Program-made: the position numbers and the translations under genes
Source of the DNA: Frateuria_A sp051900425
GTDB lineage: Bacteria; Pseudomonadota; Gammaproteobacteria; Xanthomonadales; Rhodanobacteraceae
Length of the DNA stretch: 64,000 bases
Reading direction: 5' to 3'
NCBI RefSeq assembly: GCF_051900425.1
Contig: NZ_JBHZGK010000004.1
Coordinates: forward strand, 186,001 to 250,000
Notes under the pieces: model-generated
Told to the model about the DNA's origin: nothing
Databases searched by the model: none
The model's input: only the letters and a program-made list of their open reading frames with translations
In this document: piece by piece, positions 26,183-36,669 of the stretch
Numbering within the stretch: the stretch's first letter is position 1
Layout of the letters: the number at the start of each line of letters is the position of its first letter

Positions 26183-27308
26183 ATGATCGAGACCAATCCG
26201 ATTCATGCGCAGATCGCGGACCTCACGGGCCGCGTCGAGTCGCTTAGGGGGTATCTTTGACTACGCCACCAAGCGTGAGCGTCTCGAAGAAGTAAGCCGC
26301 GAGCTGGAAAGTCCTACCGTCTGGGACGATCCGCCGCGCGCGCAGGAACTGGGCCGCGAACGCGCCCGCCTGGACACTGTCGTCACCGGCATCGACGAAC
26401 TCACCGCGGGTCTTTCGGACGCGAGGGAGCTGCTGGACATGGCCGCGGCCGACGGCGACGAGGACACCGTCCGCTCGGTCGCCGACGACGTCGGGAAACT
26501 CGAGGCCCGCGTGGGCAAGCTCGAGTTCCAACGCATGTTCTCGGGCAAGATGGACTCGAACAACGCGTTCGTGGATATCCAGGCCGGCGCCGGCGGCACC
26601 GAGGCGCAGGACTGGGCCGAGATGCTGCTGCGCATGTACCTGCGCTGGGCCGAGTCGCGCGGCTGGAAGGTCGAACTGATGGAAGTCTCCGGCGGCGAAG
26701 TGGCGGGCATCAAGTCGGCCACCTTCCGCGTCGAGGGCGACTACGCCTACGGCTGGCTGAAGACCGAGATCGGCGTGCACCGCCTGGTGCGCAAGAGCCC
26801 GTTCGACTCGGACAACCGCCGCCATACCAGCTTCACCTCCGTGTTCGTCTCGCCCGAAGTCGACGACGACATCGACATCGACATCAATCCTGCGGACCTG
26901 AAGACCGACGTCTACCGTTCGTCCGGCGCCGGTGGCCAGCACGTCAACAAGACCGAGTCGGCCGTGCGCATCACCCACGTACCCTCGGGCGTGGTGGTGG
27001 CCTGCCAGACCGAGCGCAGCCAGCACGCCAACCGCGACCGCGCCATGAAGATGCTGGCGGCCAAGCTGTACGAGCTGGAAGTGCAGAAGCGCAACGCCGA
27101 GAAGGACGCGCTGGAAGCGAGCAAGTCGGACATCGGCTGGGGCAGCCAGATCCGCAACTACGTGCTCGACCAGAGCCGCATCAAGGACCTGCGTACGGGC
27201 GTCGAGCGCTCCGACACGCAGAAGGTGCTCGATGGCGATCTGGACGAGTTCATCGAGGCGAGCCTCAAGTCTGGCCTTGATGCCGGCGCCAAGCGCATCG
27301 ACGCCTGA
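26183..27308 (+). CDS. prfB: Peptide chain release factor 2 with programmed +1 frameshift
   Basis: Coding is join(26183..26257, 26259..27308), giving 374 aa. ATG 26183 begins MIETNPIHAQIADLTGRVES. Codon 26 is an in-frame TGA (26258-26260) within the classical site AGGGGGTATCTTTGACTAC. The internal Shine-Dalgarno AGGGGG and slippery CTT-T move the ribosome +1 to read GAC. RF2 terminates at UGA and UAA, so low RF2 permits the shift (autoregulation). SPF (anticodon-like tripeptide) and GAGGQHVNKTESAVRITH (GGQ hydrolysis loop) are present. lysS is close downstream, as in many proteobacteria. Confidence 0.96.
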
Positions 27309-27333
27309 CCGGATTTCCCGAGGAGGACACCGC

Positions 27334-27645
27334 ATGAACGGCAAGACGATCGGCATGCTCCTGTCTGCCTGTGCCGCACTGGCGACGTTTGGCGTGGCCG
27401 CGCAGGACAGCGGCGCCGGCCAGTCCATCAAGCAGGACGCCAAGGCCGTCGGCCATGGCGTGGCCGACGGCGCACGCGATATCGGCCACGCTACCCGCGA
27501 TGTCGCCAAAAAGGTGGGCCACGGTGCGAAAGAGGCCGGCCTGGGCATTGGCCATGGGGCGAAGAAGGCAGGCATCGCCGTGGGCCATGGCGCGCGCGAT
27601 GGCTGGAAGGCCACCAGGCATGCGGCCAAGCTGGTGTTCGACTGA
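27334..27645 (+). CDS. Small secreted protein made of 11-residue repeats
   Basis: 103 aa. A signal peptide is followed from about residue 39 by five consecutive 11-residue units of pattern [VI]GH(G/A)xxxxxxx, for example VGHGAKEAGLG and IGHGAKKAGIA, then a partial sixth. The period and the Ala/Lys/Gly content predict an amphipathic helix with an 11/3 repeat, as in apolipoprotein- or LEA-like proteins. ATG 27334 has a perfect AGGAGG 7 nt upstream. It lies between prfB and lysS. Function unknown. Confidence 0.75.
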   Translation: MNGKTIGMLLSACAALATFGVAAQDSGAGQSIKQDAKAVGHGVADGARDIGHATRDVAKKVGHGAKEAGLGIGHGAKKAGIAVGHGARDGWKATRHAAKLVFD

Positions 27646-27730
27646 GCCGATCGGCCGCGAACACCTTCATCGAACATCAACCATCACGAGACACCCGCTG
27701 CCGCATCCGGCCGCGGCCACGGAACCATCC

Positions 27731-29239
<1,509 letters not shown>

Positions 29240-29248
29240 GGCGAGCCA

Positions 29249-29345
29249 CCCCATCCGCCCTTCAGGCACCTTCCCCCGTGACGCGGCGTGTGAATCGAGC
29301 CTTCCCCCGTTCCACGGGGAAGGTGCCCGAAGGGCGGATGGGGGC
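29249..29345. repeat. Bracketed intergenic repeat downstream of lysS
   Basis: CCCCATCCGCCCTTCAGGCACCTTCCCCCGTG on the left and its near-complement CACGGGGAAGGTGCCCGAAGGGCGGATGGGG on the right enclose a short centre. The whole could fold into one long hairpin between the convergent lysS and yidC-like genes, where it may also act as a terminator-like structure. Confidence 0.75.
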
Positions 29346-29359
29346 GCCCTTGCGGGGAA

Positions 29360-30004
29360 CTACACCGCGCCCACACCCCGCGACCGCACGCGCCGCCGCA
29401 GCATCGCCATCTGCAACAGATTCACCCCGCTCGACCCGGCCCAGTACAGCCCGAGCCCGGCGGCGAGGTGCCACACCATCAGCAGCGATACCACCACCGG
29501 CAGCCATTGCAGCAAGGTGCGCGTCTGCTCGGACATCGCCGGGTTGAGCAGCAATGCCGCGAAGCTCAGCACTCCCACCACCAGCGCCAGCCACGCATCC
29601 GGCCGCGCCAGTTTCGGAATCCACAGGAACGAGCCGGCTCCGGCCACGCCCTGGCGGATCGCCGCGTAGATGCCCGCACCCAACGGCGCCTGCACCAGCG
29701 CGACCAGCAGGCCGCTGCCCAGGCCGCCGGTCAGGCCGTGCTCCCGATACAACGCCTGCATCGCCCGCGCCTGCGCGGCCGGATCACCGGCATGGCGTTC
29801 CTTGAGGCGTGCCAGCTTCGGTTTGAGCGCCAGCAACTGCTGCTGCCGCCACCAACCCTGCTCGGCGTGCTTCAGCGTCATCGGCAGCATTCCCACGCGC
29901 ACCAGCACCGCCAGCGCGATCACGGCCGCGCCGTAACTGCCGTCCAGCCACGTGGCCAGCTGCGCCAGCACCGAGGAAAGTCCATCCACGAACATCGACC
30001 ACAT
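29360..30004 (-). CDS. Short YidC/Oxa1-type membrane protein insertase homologue
   Basis: 214 aa, only the conserved core of about five helices, without the large periplasmic domain of canonical YidC. Visible features are VLVRVGMLPMTLKHAEQGWW, a basic cytoplasmic loop KPKLARLKERHAGDP, GLGSGLLVALVQAPLGAGIY and a C-terminal SGVNLLQMAMLRRRVR. ATG 30004 has GGGAG upstream. It is probably an accessory insertase; the main yidC near oriC is not in the window. The positively charged residue in the first helix (R in LVRVG) is kept. Confidence 0.75.
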   Translation of the reverse strand: MWSMFVDGLSSVLAQLATWLDGSYGAAVIALAVLVRVGMLPMTLKHAEQGWWRQQQLLALKPKLARLKERHAGDPAAQARAMQALYREHGLTGGLGSGLLVALVQAPLGAGIYAAIRQGVAGAGSFLWIPKLARPDAWLALVVGVLSFAALLLNPAMSEQTRTLLQWLPVVVSLLMVWHLAAGLGLYWAGSSGVNLLQMAMLRRRVRSRGVGAV

Positions 30005-30098
30005 ACCCCCGCTCCCTGCTTCATGGTGTGAGCGCAGGAGATGTGCGCGGTCATCCACTGTTTCAAGCGCCCCGGTGCGGTGACCGATGGCAGGGGGC

Positions 30099-31208
30099 TC
30101 AGCCTTTCCCGTCCGGAGGCGAGGGCAGGGGATCGTTCCACGACTTGGCCACCGCCCAGGCCACGCCGGTCAGCGGCACCGCCAGCAGCGTACCGACGAT
30201 CCCGCCCAGGATCGTGCCTGCGGTGAGCGCCAGCAGCACCGCCAGCGAATGCAGTTGCAGCGAGCGTCCGAGCACCACCGGCGAGAGCAGGTTGCCCTCC
30301 AGCTGGTTGACCACGATCACCACGACCGACACCCAGATCGCGGCGCTCAGCCCCACGGTCACCAGCGCCACCAGCGCCGCGATCACCCCGGTGGCGGTCG
30401 CGCCGACGATCGGCACGAACGCGGCCAGGAACACCAGGATCGACAACGGCACCGCCAGCGGCACGCCCAGGATCCACACCGCGCCGCCGATGAATACGGT
30501 ATCGACCAGCGCCACCAGTGCGGTCCCGCGCAGGTAGCCGCCCAGCACGTCGATCGCGCAATCGCCGGCATGCGCGACGCGCGCGTGCCACGCCGGTCGC
30601 AGTGGCCGGAGCAGGAAACGCCAGATGGACGGCCCGTCTTTCAGGAAGAAGAACAGGATGAACAGCACCAGCACGAAGCCGGTCGCCAGCTCCATCGTGG
30701 TGAACACCCCCGCCATGGCATGCTGGCCAAACTCGCTGCTGGTGATGAAGTCGACCACCGCCTGCCGGGCGTGCTCGATCTGTTGTTCGCTGATCGACAG
30801 CGGCCCGCGGTGGAGGTAGTGCAGGGCCTGGCCGAACCCGTCGATGGCCGACGACTGCAGCGTCGGCCACTGCGCCGCCACCCGCGCCACGGCCAGCCCT
30901 ATCACGCCGCCGAGGCCCACGCCTCCGAGCAGCAGGGTAAGCAGGGCCGCCGCCGCGTGCGGCAGGTGCAGCCGCCGCAGCAAGGCGACCAGCGGAAACA
31001 GTGCCGCGCTCACGATCAGCGCCAACAGCAGGGGAATCACCACCAGCTTGAGCCGAATGGCCGCCACCCCCACGGCCCACGCCACCAGCAGCACCAGCCC
31101 CACCTGCGCCGAGCGGACGGCCAGGCGCCCGAACGGATCGGTCCACAACGCGCGCAGCGACGGACGGCCCGGACGGGACGTGGACGGGTCGGTCGGGGTG
31201 TCTCCCAT
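30099..31208 (-). CDS. AI-2E family transporter (PerM-like permease)
   Basis: 369 aa with eight hydrophobic segments. Family blocks are VLVLFILFFFLKDGPSIW, DVLGGYLRGTALVALVDTVF, FVPIVGATATGVIAALVAL and NQLEGNLLSPVVLGRSL. Members export diverse substrates, including Na+ via antiport or the signal AI-2; the substrate here is unknown. The N-terminal 20 residues are polar and proline-rich. Confidence 0.88.
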   Translation of the reverse strand: MGDTPTDPSTSRPGRPSLRALWTDPFGRLAVRSAQVGLVLLVAWAVGVAAIRLKLVVIPLLLALIVSAALFPLVALLRRLHLPHAAAALLTLLLGGVGLGGVIGLAVARVAAQWPTLQSSAIDGFGQALHYLHRGPLSISEQQIEHARQAVVDFITSSEFGQHAMAGVFTTMELATGFVLVLFILFFFLKDGPSIWRFLLRPLRPAWHARVAHAGDCAIDVLGGYLRGTALVALVDTVFIGGAVWILGVPLAVPLSILVFLAAFVPIVGATATGVIAALVALVTVGLSAAIWVSVVVIVVNQLEGNLLSPVVLGRSLQLHSLAVLLALTAGTILGGIVGTLLAVPLTGVAWAVAKSWNDPLPSPPDGKG

Positions 31209-31413
31209 GCATCGGTCTCCTGTCGGTGGCCGGCCGTGCCCGGATCACGCGGTCATGCGCGCCGCGCGTACCTGCCTGCACGCCTAGCCGGAAGCCCTGA
31301 CCCTACCGGGGCGTAACACACCGCAACGTGTAGGCCCGCATCGGGCCCCGCGCCGCTGTGGGCGGCGGTCGGGTCGGCTAGACTTGGCAGTTTCCCGGTT
31401 GGAGCATCACGCC

Positions 31414-31713
31414 ATGTGGTTTGCCATCGTCGGCACCGACGTCCCCGAGTCGCTGGACAAGCGCAAGAGCGCGCGGCCGGAGCATCTGGCGCGCCTTGAA
31501 AAGCTCCAGGCCGAAGGCCGCCTGCTGCTGGCCGGCCCGTTTCCGGCGATTGCCTCGGAAGATCCGGGCCCGGCGGGCTTCACCGGCAGCCTGATCATCG
31601 CCGAGTTCCCCTCGCAGGCCGACGCCCAGCGCTGGGCCGACGCCGATCCGTATGTCGCCGCGGGCGTCTACGCCGGCGTCGAGGTCAAGCCGTTCCGCAA
31701 GACCCTGCCGTGA
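31414..31713 (+). CDS. YciI family protein
   Basis: 99 aa ferredoxin-like fold protein: MWFAIVGTDVPESLDKRKSA at the start, REH-like segment RPEHLARLEKLQAEGRLLLA and GSLIIAEFPSQADAQRWADADPY. The conserved His/Asp pair of the family (His in RPEHL, Asp in ADADP) is present. The biochemical role is unclear in most species. ATG 31414 has GGAG 9 nt upstream. The stop overlaps the bolA GTG. Confidence 0.88.
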   Translation: MWFAIVGTDVPESLDKRKSARPEHLARLEKLQAEGRLLLAGPFPAIASEDPGPAGFTGSLIIAEFPSQADAQRWADADPYVAAGVYAGVEVKPFRKTLP

Positions 31714-31964
31714 ACGCGATGGTCGAGCAGATCCGCCAGCGCCTGACCGACGCGCTGGCGCCGGTCGAGCTGGAGGTGCTCGACGAGGGCCACAAGCACG
31801 CCGGCCACGCCAACGCCGGCAAGGGCCATTTCCACGTGCGCATCGTCAGCGCCGCCTTTGCCGGCGTGTTGCCGATCCGGCGGCACCGCATGGTGTACGC
31901 CGCGCTGGAAGGGCTGATGGACCAGGGCATCCACGCGCTGTCGATCGACGCCAAGGCTCCTTGA
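31710..31964 (+). CDS. bolA: BolA family protein
   Basis: 84 aa. Class II KH-like fold with the BolA signatures LEVLDEGHKHAGHANAGKGH and FHVRIVSAAFAG. The conserved His residues can co-ligate a 2Fe-2S cluster with a monothiol glutaredoxin. The GTG at 31710 overlaps the yciI stop (GTGA). ATG 31719 is an alternative start. Confidence 0.9.
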   Translation: MNAMVEQIRQRLTDALAPVELEVLDEGHKHAGHANAGKGHFHVRIVSAAFAGVLPIRRHRMVYAALEGLMDQGIHALSIDAKAP

Positions 31965-31988
31965 GTTTCCAATTCAACAAGTTATAGA
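31961..31988 (+). promoter_or_regulatory. Candidate sigma-70 promoter upstream of smc
   Basis: TTGAGT (31961-31966), 16 nt, then TATAGA (31983-31988) in an AT-rich island ahead of smc, whose ATG is at 32100. The -35 overlaps the bolA stop codon. Position and base composition support it; no experiment does. Confidence 0.4.
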
Positions 31989-32099
31989 TTCTACTTCGAG
32001 TTATTTGTCACGCAGGGTTCGCATTGCGACCACGCCCGGCGTTTGGCACAGTGACCTGTCGCCCGAGCCACCGCGGGCCTGCCCTACTGTTGAGCCCGC

Positions 32100-35000
32100 A
32101 TGCGCCTTACTACGATCAAACTCGCCGGCTTCAAGTCCTTCGTCGACCCCACCACGCTGCACCTGCCGACCAACATGACCGGCGTGGTCGGACCCAACGG
32201 CTGCGGCAAGTCCAACATCATCGACGCGATCCGCTGGGTGATGGGCGAGAGCGCCGCCAGCCGCCTGCGCGGCGATTCGCTGACCGACGTGATCTTCTCC
32301 GGCTCCAACGCGCGCAAGCCGGTGGGGCAGGCGACCGTCGAGCTGATCTTCGACAACGCCGACGGCACCATCCAGGGCGAGTACGCGCAGTACGCCGAGA
32401 TCTCGGTCAAGCGCCAGGTGACCCGCGACGGGCAGTCGTCCTACTTCCTCAACGGCGCGCGCTGCCGCCGCCGCGACATCACCGACCTGTTCCTCGGTAC
32501 CGGGCTGGGTCCGCGCAGCTACTCGATCATCGAGCAGGGCATGATCAGCCAGATCATCGAGGCGCACCCGGAAGAACTGCGCACACATCTGGAAGAGGCC
32601 GCCGGCATCTCCAAGTATAAGGAGCGCCGCAAGGAGACCGAGAGCCGCATCAAGTCCACCCGCGAGAATCTCGATCGCGTCAAGGACGTACGCGACGAGG
32701 TCGACAAGCAGCTCGACCACCTCAACCGCCAGGCCCGCGCCGCCGAGCGCTGGAAGGCCCTGAAGGAAGAGCAGACCCGCAAGGAAGCCGAACTGCGCGC
32801 GCTGGAATACCGCGCGCTGAAGGGCCAGCACGAGGGCGAAGGGCAGGGCCTCTCCGCCGCCGAGATCGAGATCGAGAAGCAGCTCGCCGGCCAGCGCCAG
32901 ATCGAGGCGCAACTGGAATCGGTCCGCGAGCGTCACGTCGGCGCCACCGAGCACCTCAACGAAGTGCAGGCGGAGGTGTACAAGGTCGGCGCCGAGATCG
33001 CCCGCGTCGAACAGCAGGTGCGCTTCAACAAGGAAACCGCCGAGCGTCTGCAGCGCGCCCAGGCCGAAGCCGAGCGCGAGCATGGCGAGCTGTCCGCGCA
33101 CATCGCCAACGACCGCGAGCAGGTGGAAACCCTGCGCATGGCGCTGGCCGAGGGCGAGCCCAAGCTCGAAGCGCTGCAGCAGATGCAGGACGACACCGCC
33201 GAAGCGGCGCGCGGCACCGAGTCGAAGCTGGCCGACTGGCAGCAACGCTGGGACGCCTACACGCGCACCGCCGGCGAATCCAGCCGCGCCGCCGAAGTCG
33301 AGCGCACCAAACTCAATTACCTCGACCGCCAGGCGATCGACCTGTCCAAGCGGCGCGAAGCCCTCGAAGCCGAGCAGAACGCCACCGACGTGGCCGCGCT
33401 CGACGCCGCCGCCGAACAACTGCACGTCGAGCACGACACCCAGCGCGAGCGGGTCGAGTCGCTCGGCAGCCTGCTCGACCAGCACAAGCTCACTCACGAG
33501 AAGGTGCTCGACGAGGAGCGTCAGGTGCAGTCCTCGCTCAACGAGGCGCGCCAGCAATTGCAGAGCGCGCGTGGCCGGCTGTCCTCGCTCGAGGCCCTGC
33601 AGCACGCCGCGCTGGGCCAGGAAGAGAGCGCCGCCAGCGGCTGGCTCGCCAGCCTCGGCCTGGACAAGGCGCGCCGCCTCGGTGAAGCGCTGCAGGTGGA
33701 CGCCGGCTGGGAGTCCGCCGCCGAAACCGTGCTGGCCGGCCTGCTCGACGGTGTGCTGGTCGACAACCCGCTGAACCTTGCCGGTGACTTCGGCACCTTG
33801 GGCGAAGCCGACCTCGCGTTGCTGGCCTCGACGGAAGGCGGGCAGGGCGCCGAAGGCACGCTCGCCGCCAAGGTGCGCGGCCCGGCCGCGGCCATGCAGC
33901 TGCTCGCGCAGGTACGCACCGCCGAAACGCTGGACGAGGCGCGCAACCGCGTCGGTTCGCTGGCGGCAGGGGAGTCCATCATCACCCGCAGCGGCGAATG
34001 GCTGGCCCCGCAGTGGGCACGTATCCGCCGTGCCCAGGGCAACCAGGTCGGCGTGCTGGCGCGCGAGCGCGACATCCGCCTGCTGACCGAGCAGATCGAA
34101 ACACTCGAAGCGCAGCTGGAAGAATCCACCGCCCGCCTGGACGAACTGCGCACCGCCAAGTTCGAAGCCGAGCGCGCCCGCGACGACGCCCAGCGCGAGC
34201 TCTACAACGCACACCGCCGCCAATCCGAGCTCGCCGGCCAGTTGCAGAGCCACCGCGGCAAGGTCGAAACCGCGCGCGCCCGCGCCGAGAAGGTGGCCGG
34301 CGAGCTGTCCACGCTGATCGAGCAGCTCGACGAGCTGCAGGTGCAGACCCGCGAGGCCCGTGCGCGCCTGGACGAATCGGTCAACCACATGGGCGACCTG
34401 GAAGACCAGCGCCGCGAGCTGGAAAACGAGCGCCGCGCGCTGCTCGAAGCACGCGAGGAAGCCCGCATGAACGCCCGCGAGGCCGCCGACCAGGCGCACG
34501 CGCTGGCGCTGTCGATGGAATCCAAGCGCTCGTCGCTGGCCTCGCTGGAACAGGCACTGGCCCGCCTCGACACCCAACTGCGCCAGGTCGAGGCGCGTCG
34601 CACCGAAGTCGCCGAACAACTGGCCGCTGGCTCCGACCCGATCGCGGAACTGGAAGCCGAGCGCCAGACCTACCTCGACCAGCGCCTGCTCGTGGACAGG
34701 CAGCTCGTCGAAGCGCGCCGCGCGCTGGAAGACTGCGACATCGAGTTCCGCAAGCTCGAGCAACAGCGCCACCTGGCCGAGCAGAACCTGGCCAGGCTGC
34801 GTGAAAGCCTGTCGGAAAAGCGCCTGGCCGCGCAGGCGCTGCAGATGCGCGCCGACCAGCTCGCCGAAGCCATCGCCGCCTCCGGCCTGGAACTCGAACC
34901 GCTGCTCGCCGAGCTCCCCGAGCAGGCCGACGCCAACCAGTGGCGCACCCAGCTTGGCGATCTCGCGCAGAAGATCGTTCGCCTGGAACCGGTCAACCTC

Positions 35001-35600
35001 GCCGCAATCCAGGAACATGCGGAACAGAGCGAGCGCAAGACCTACCTGGACAACCAGATTGCTGACCTGACCAGCGCGATGGAGACGCTCGAGGGCGCGA
35101 TCAAGAAGATCGACCGCGAGACCCGCCAGCGCTTCAAGGAGACCTTCGACAAGGTCAATGCCGGCGTGCAGGAGCTGTTCCCGCGCCTGTTCGGCGGCGG
35201 CCACGCCTACCTGGAGCTGACCGGCGACGACCTGCTCAACACCGGCGTGTCGATCATGGCGCGTCCGCCGGGCAAGCGGCCGTCCAACATCTCGCTGCTC
35301 TCCGGTGGCGAGAAGGCACTGACCGCGGTCTCGCTGGTGTTCGCCATCTTCAACCTTAATCCGGCACCGTTCTGCCTGCTCGACGAGGTGGACGCGCCGC
35401 TGGACGAAGCCAACGTCGGCCGCTTCTCCAACATGGTCCGCGAGATGAGCGAGAAGGTGCAGTTCATCTTCGTCAGCCACAACAAGGCGACGATGGAAGC
35501 GGCCAGCCAGCTCTGCGGCGTGACCATGCGCGAGCCAGGCGTTTCGCGCCTGGTGCAGGTGGACCTGGCCGAAGCGGCTAAACTGGCCGGAGCTGCGTGA
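32100..35600 (+). CDS. smc: Chromosome segregation protein SMC
   Basis: 1166 aa. N-terminal ATPase half with Walker A GPNGCGKSN (31-39), a long coiled coil, the hinge (about 520-660) and a returning coiled coil. The C-terminal half holds the signature LLSGGEKALTAVSLVFAIF and Walker B FCLLDEVDAPLDEAN. It organises and resolves sister chromosomes with ScpAB. The next gene is zipA, an order found in several gammaproteobacteria, where ligA would usually follow. Confidence 0.97.
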   Translation: MRLTTIKLAGFKSFVDPTTLHLPTNMTGVVGPNGCGKSNIIDAIRWVMGESAASRLRGDSLTDVIFSGSNARKPVGQATVELIFDNADGTIQGEYAQYAEISVKRQVTRDGQSSYFLNGARCRRRDITDLFLGTGLGPRSYSIIEQGMISQIIEAHPEELRTHLEEAAGISKYKERRKETESRIKSTRENLDRVKDVRDEVDKQLDHLNRQARAAERWKALKEEQTRKEAELRALEYRALKGQHEGEGQGLSAAEIEIEKQLAGQRQIEAQLESVRERHVGATEHLNEVQAEVYKVGAEIARVEQQVRFNKETAERLQRAQAEAEREHGELSAHIANDREQVETLRMALAEGEPKLEALQQMQDDTAEAARGTESKLADWQQRWDAYTRTAGESSRAAEVERTKLNYLDRQAIDLSKRREALEAEQNATDVAALDAAAEQLHVEHDTQRERVESLGSLLDQHKLTHEKVLDEERQVQSSLNEARQQLQSARGRLSSLEALQHAALGQEESAASGWLASLGLDKARRLGEALQVDAGWESAAETVLAGLLDGVLVDNPLNLAGDFGTLGEADLALLASTEGGQGAEGTLAAKVRGPAAAMQLLAQVRTAETLDEARNRVGSLAAGESIITRSGEWLAPQWARIRRAQGNQVGVLARERDIRLLTEQIETLEAQLEESTARLDELRTAKFEAERARDDAQRELYNAHRRQSELAGQLQSHRGKVETARARAEKVAGELSTLIEQLDELQVQTREARARLDESVNHMGDLEDQRRELENERRALLEAREEARMNAREAADQAHALALSMESKRSSLASLEQALARLDTQLRQVEARRTEVAEQLAAGSDPIAELEAERQTYLDQRLLVDRQLVEARRALEDCDIEFRKLEQQRHLAEQNLARLRESLSEKRLAAQALQMRADQLAEAIAASGLELEPLLAELPEQADANQWRTQLGDLAQKIVRLEPVNLAAIQEHAEQSERKTYLDNQIADLTSAMETLEGAIKKIDRETRQRFKETFDKVNAGVQELFPRLFGGGHAYLELTGDDLLNTGVSIMARPPGKRPSNISLLSGGEKALTAVSLVFAIFNLNPAPFCLLDEVDAPLDEANVGRFSNMVREMSEKVQFIFVSHNKATMEAASQLCGVTMREPGVSRLVQVDLAEAAKLAGAA

Positions 35601-35610
35601 GGATCCATCG

Positions 35611-36570
35611 ATGACCGTGCTCGCCTTTGCCTGGAACCCTGCCGTCGGCGTACCGCTGGCGATCGCCGGCGCCATCGTGCTGGCGCTGCTGTGGCTGTTC
35701 GGCCAGCCGAAGAAAGAGCAGGGCAGGCGCCGCGTACCGAACACCGGGCAGGGCAGTGGCGAACGTCGCGAACCCACCTTGGGCGATGGCGACACGGACG
35801 ACATGCTGCTCGACGACGAGCCGCACGCGCGCCTCGGTGGCGAGGAGCCCATGCCGCAGCAGGGCGAACTGGAGATCGGCCTGCGCCAGGAACTGGAAAA
35901 GCTCGGCGCCACCCTGGCCGGCGAACGCGCCGCTCCGGCCACCCAGCCGTCCGGCCGCGCAGCGTCGATCATCGACGCGCTGCGTGCGCCTTCCGGCGCT
36001 GCCGAAGCCGTCGCCCCGACGCCCGTGTCCGCGCCAGCCTCGGCGCCTGTTCCAGCCCCGGCGCCCGCACCCGCGCCCAAGGCGCCGCCGGCGTCGGACC
36101 TCGGTCGCCGCCCCTCGCAGCTGCCGATGGAACGCATCGTCACGCTGTTCGTCATGGCCCGCGACGGCGGCGTATTCAACGGCGCAGACCTCATCGTCGC
36201 GGCCGAGAAGGCGGGCCTGGAGTACGGCCACCTGGGCATCTATCACCGGCTGGTCGACGGCAAGCGCGAACAGGGCCCGATCTTCAGCGTGGCGAACATG
36301 CTCAAGCCCGGCAACTTCGACCTGACCCGCCTCGACGCCCTGCGCACCCCGGGCCTGAGCTTCTTCATGACGCTGCCGGGCCCGCTCTCCGCGCTGGATG
36401 CCTGGGACGCCATGCTGCCCACCGCGCAACGGCTTGCCGAGCTGCTCGACGGCCAGGTCCTGGACGAGGAACGCAACGCCCTCGGCCGCCAGCGCATCGC
36501 GCACATCCGCGACGAGCTGCGCGGCTGGGACCGCGACCACGAAGGCCAGGAAATCATCTTCGGCCGCTGA
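35611..36570 (+). CDS. zipA: Cell division protein ZipA
   Basis: 319 aa. An N-terminal transmembrane anchor (about 11-31), a charged segment, a Pro/Ala linker (about 130-160, APASAPVPAPAPAPAPKAPP) and the C-terminal FtsZ-binding domain from about 170 (ERIVTLFVMARDGGVFNGAD, FFMTLPGPLSALDAWDAML). It tethers FtsZ to the membrane. It starts 10 nt after smc. The expected ligA does not follow; a repeat and a broken PaiB-like gene do. Confidence 0.92.
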   Translation: MTVLAFAWNPAVGVPLAIAGAIVLALLWLFGQPKKEQGRRRVPNTGQGSGERREPTLGDGDTDDMLLDDEPHARLGGEEPMPQQGELEIGLRQELEKLGATLAGERAAPATQPSGRAASIIDALRAPSGAAEAVAPTPVSAPASAPVPAPAPAPAPKAPPASDLGRRPSQLPMERIVTLFVMARDGGVFNGADLIVAAEKAGLEYGHLGIYHRLVDGKREQGPIFSVANMLKPGNFDLTRLDALRTPGLSFFMTLPGPLSALDAWDAMLPTAQRLAELLDGQVLDEERNALGRQRIAHIRDELRGWDRDHEGQEIIFGR

Positions 36571-36592
36571 CGGTCCGCCCGGCAACGCCCCT

Positions 36593-36650
36593 GTAGCAGC
36601 GCACCTGTGCGCGACCGCCATGCCCCCGGTCGCGACATGGCGCTCCTGAC
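36593..36650. repeat. Degenerate REP-like palindrome after zipA
   Basis: TGTAGCAGCGCACCTGTGCGCGACC followed by GGTCGCGACATGGCGCTCCTGA forms an imperfect version of the GTAGGAGCGC...GCGCTCCTAC repeat. Located between zipA and the PaiB-like pseudogene. Confidence 0.6.
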
Positions 36651-36669
36651 CATCCGTTCGGACCGCGCC

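Noticed and set aside
32001..36239. A 1412-codon open frame on the minus strand opposite smc and zipA
   Set aside because: High GC leaves few stops in antisense frames. smc and zipA on the plus strand have clear domains, and the antisense translation is repetitive Leu/Gly/Ala/Val without motifs.
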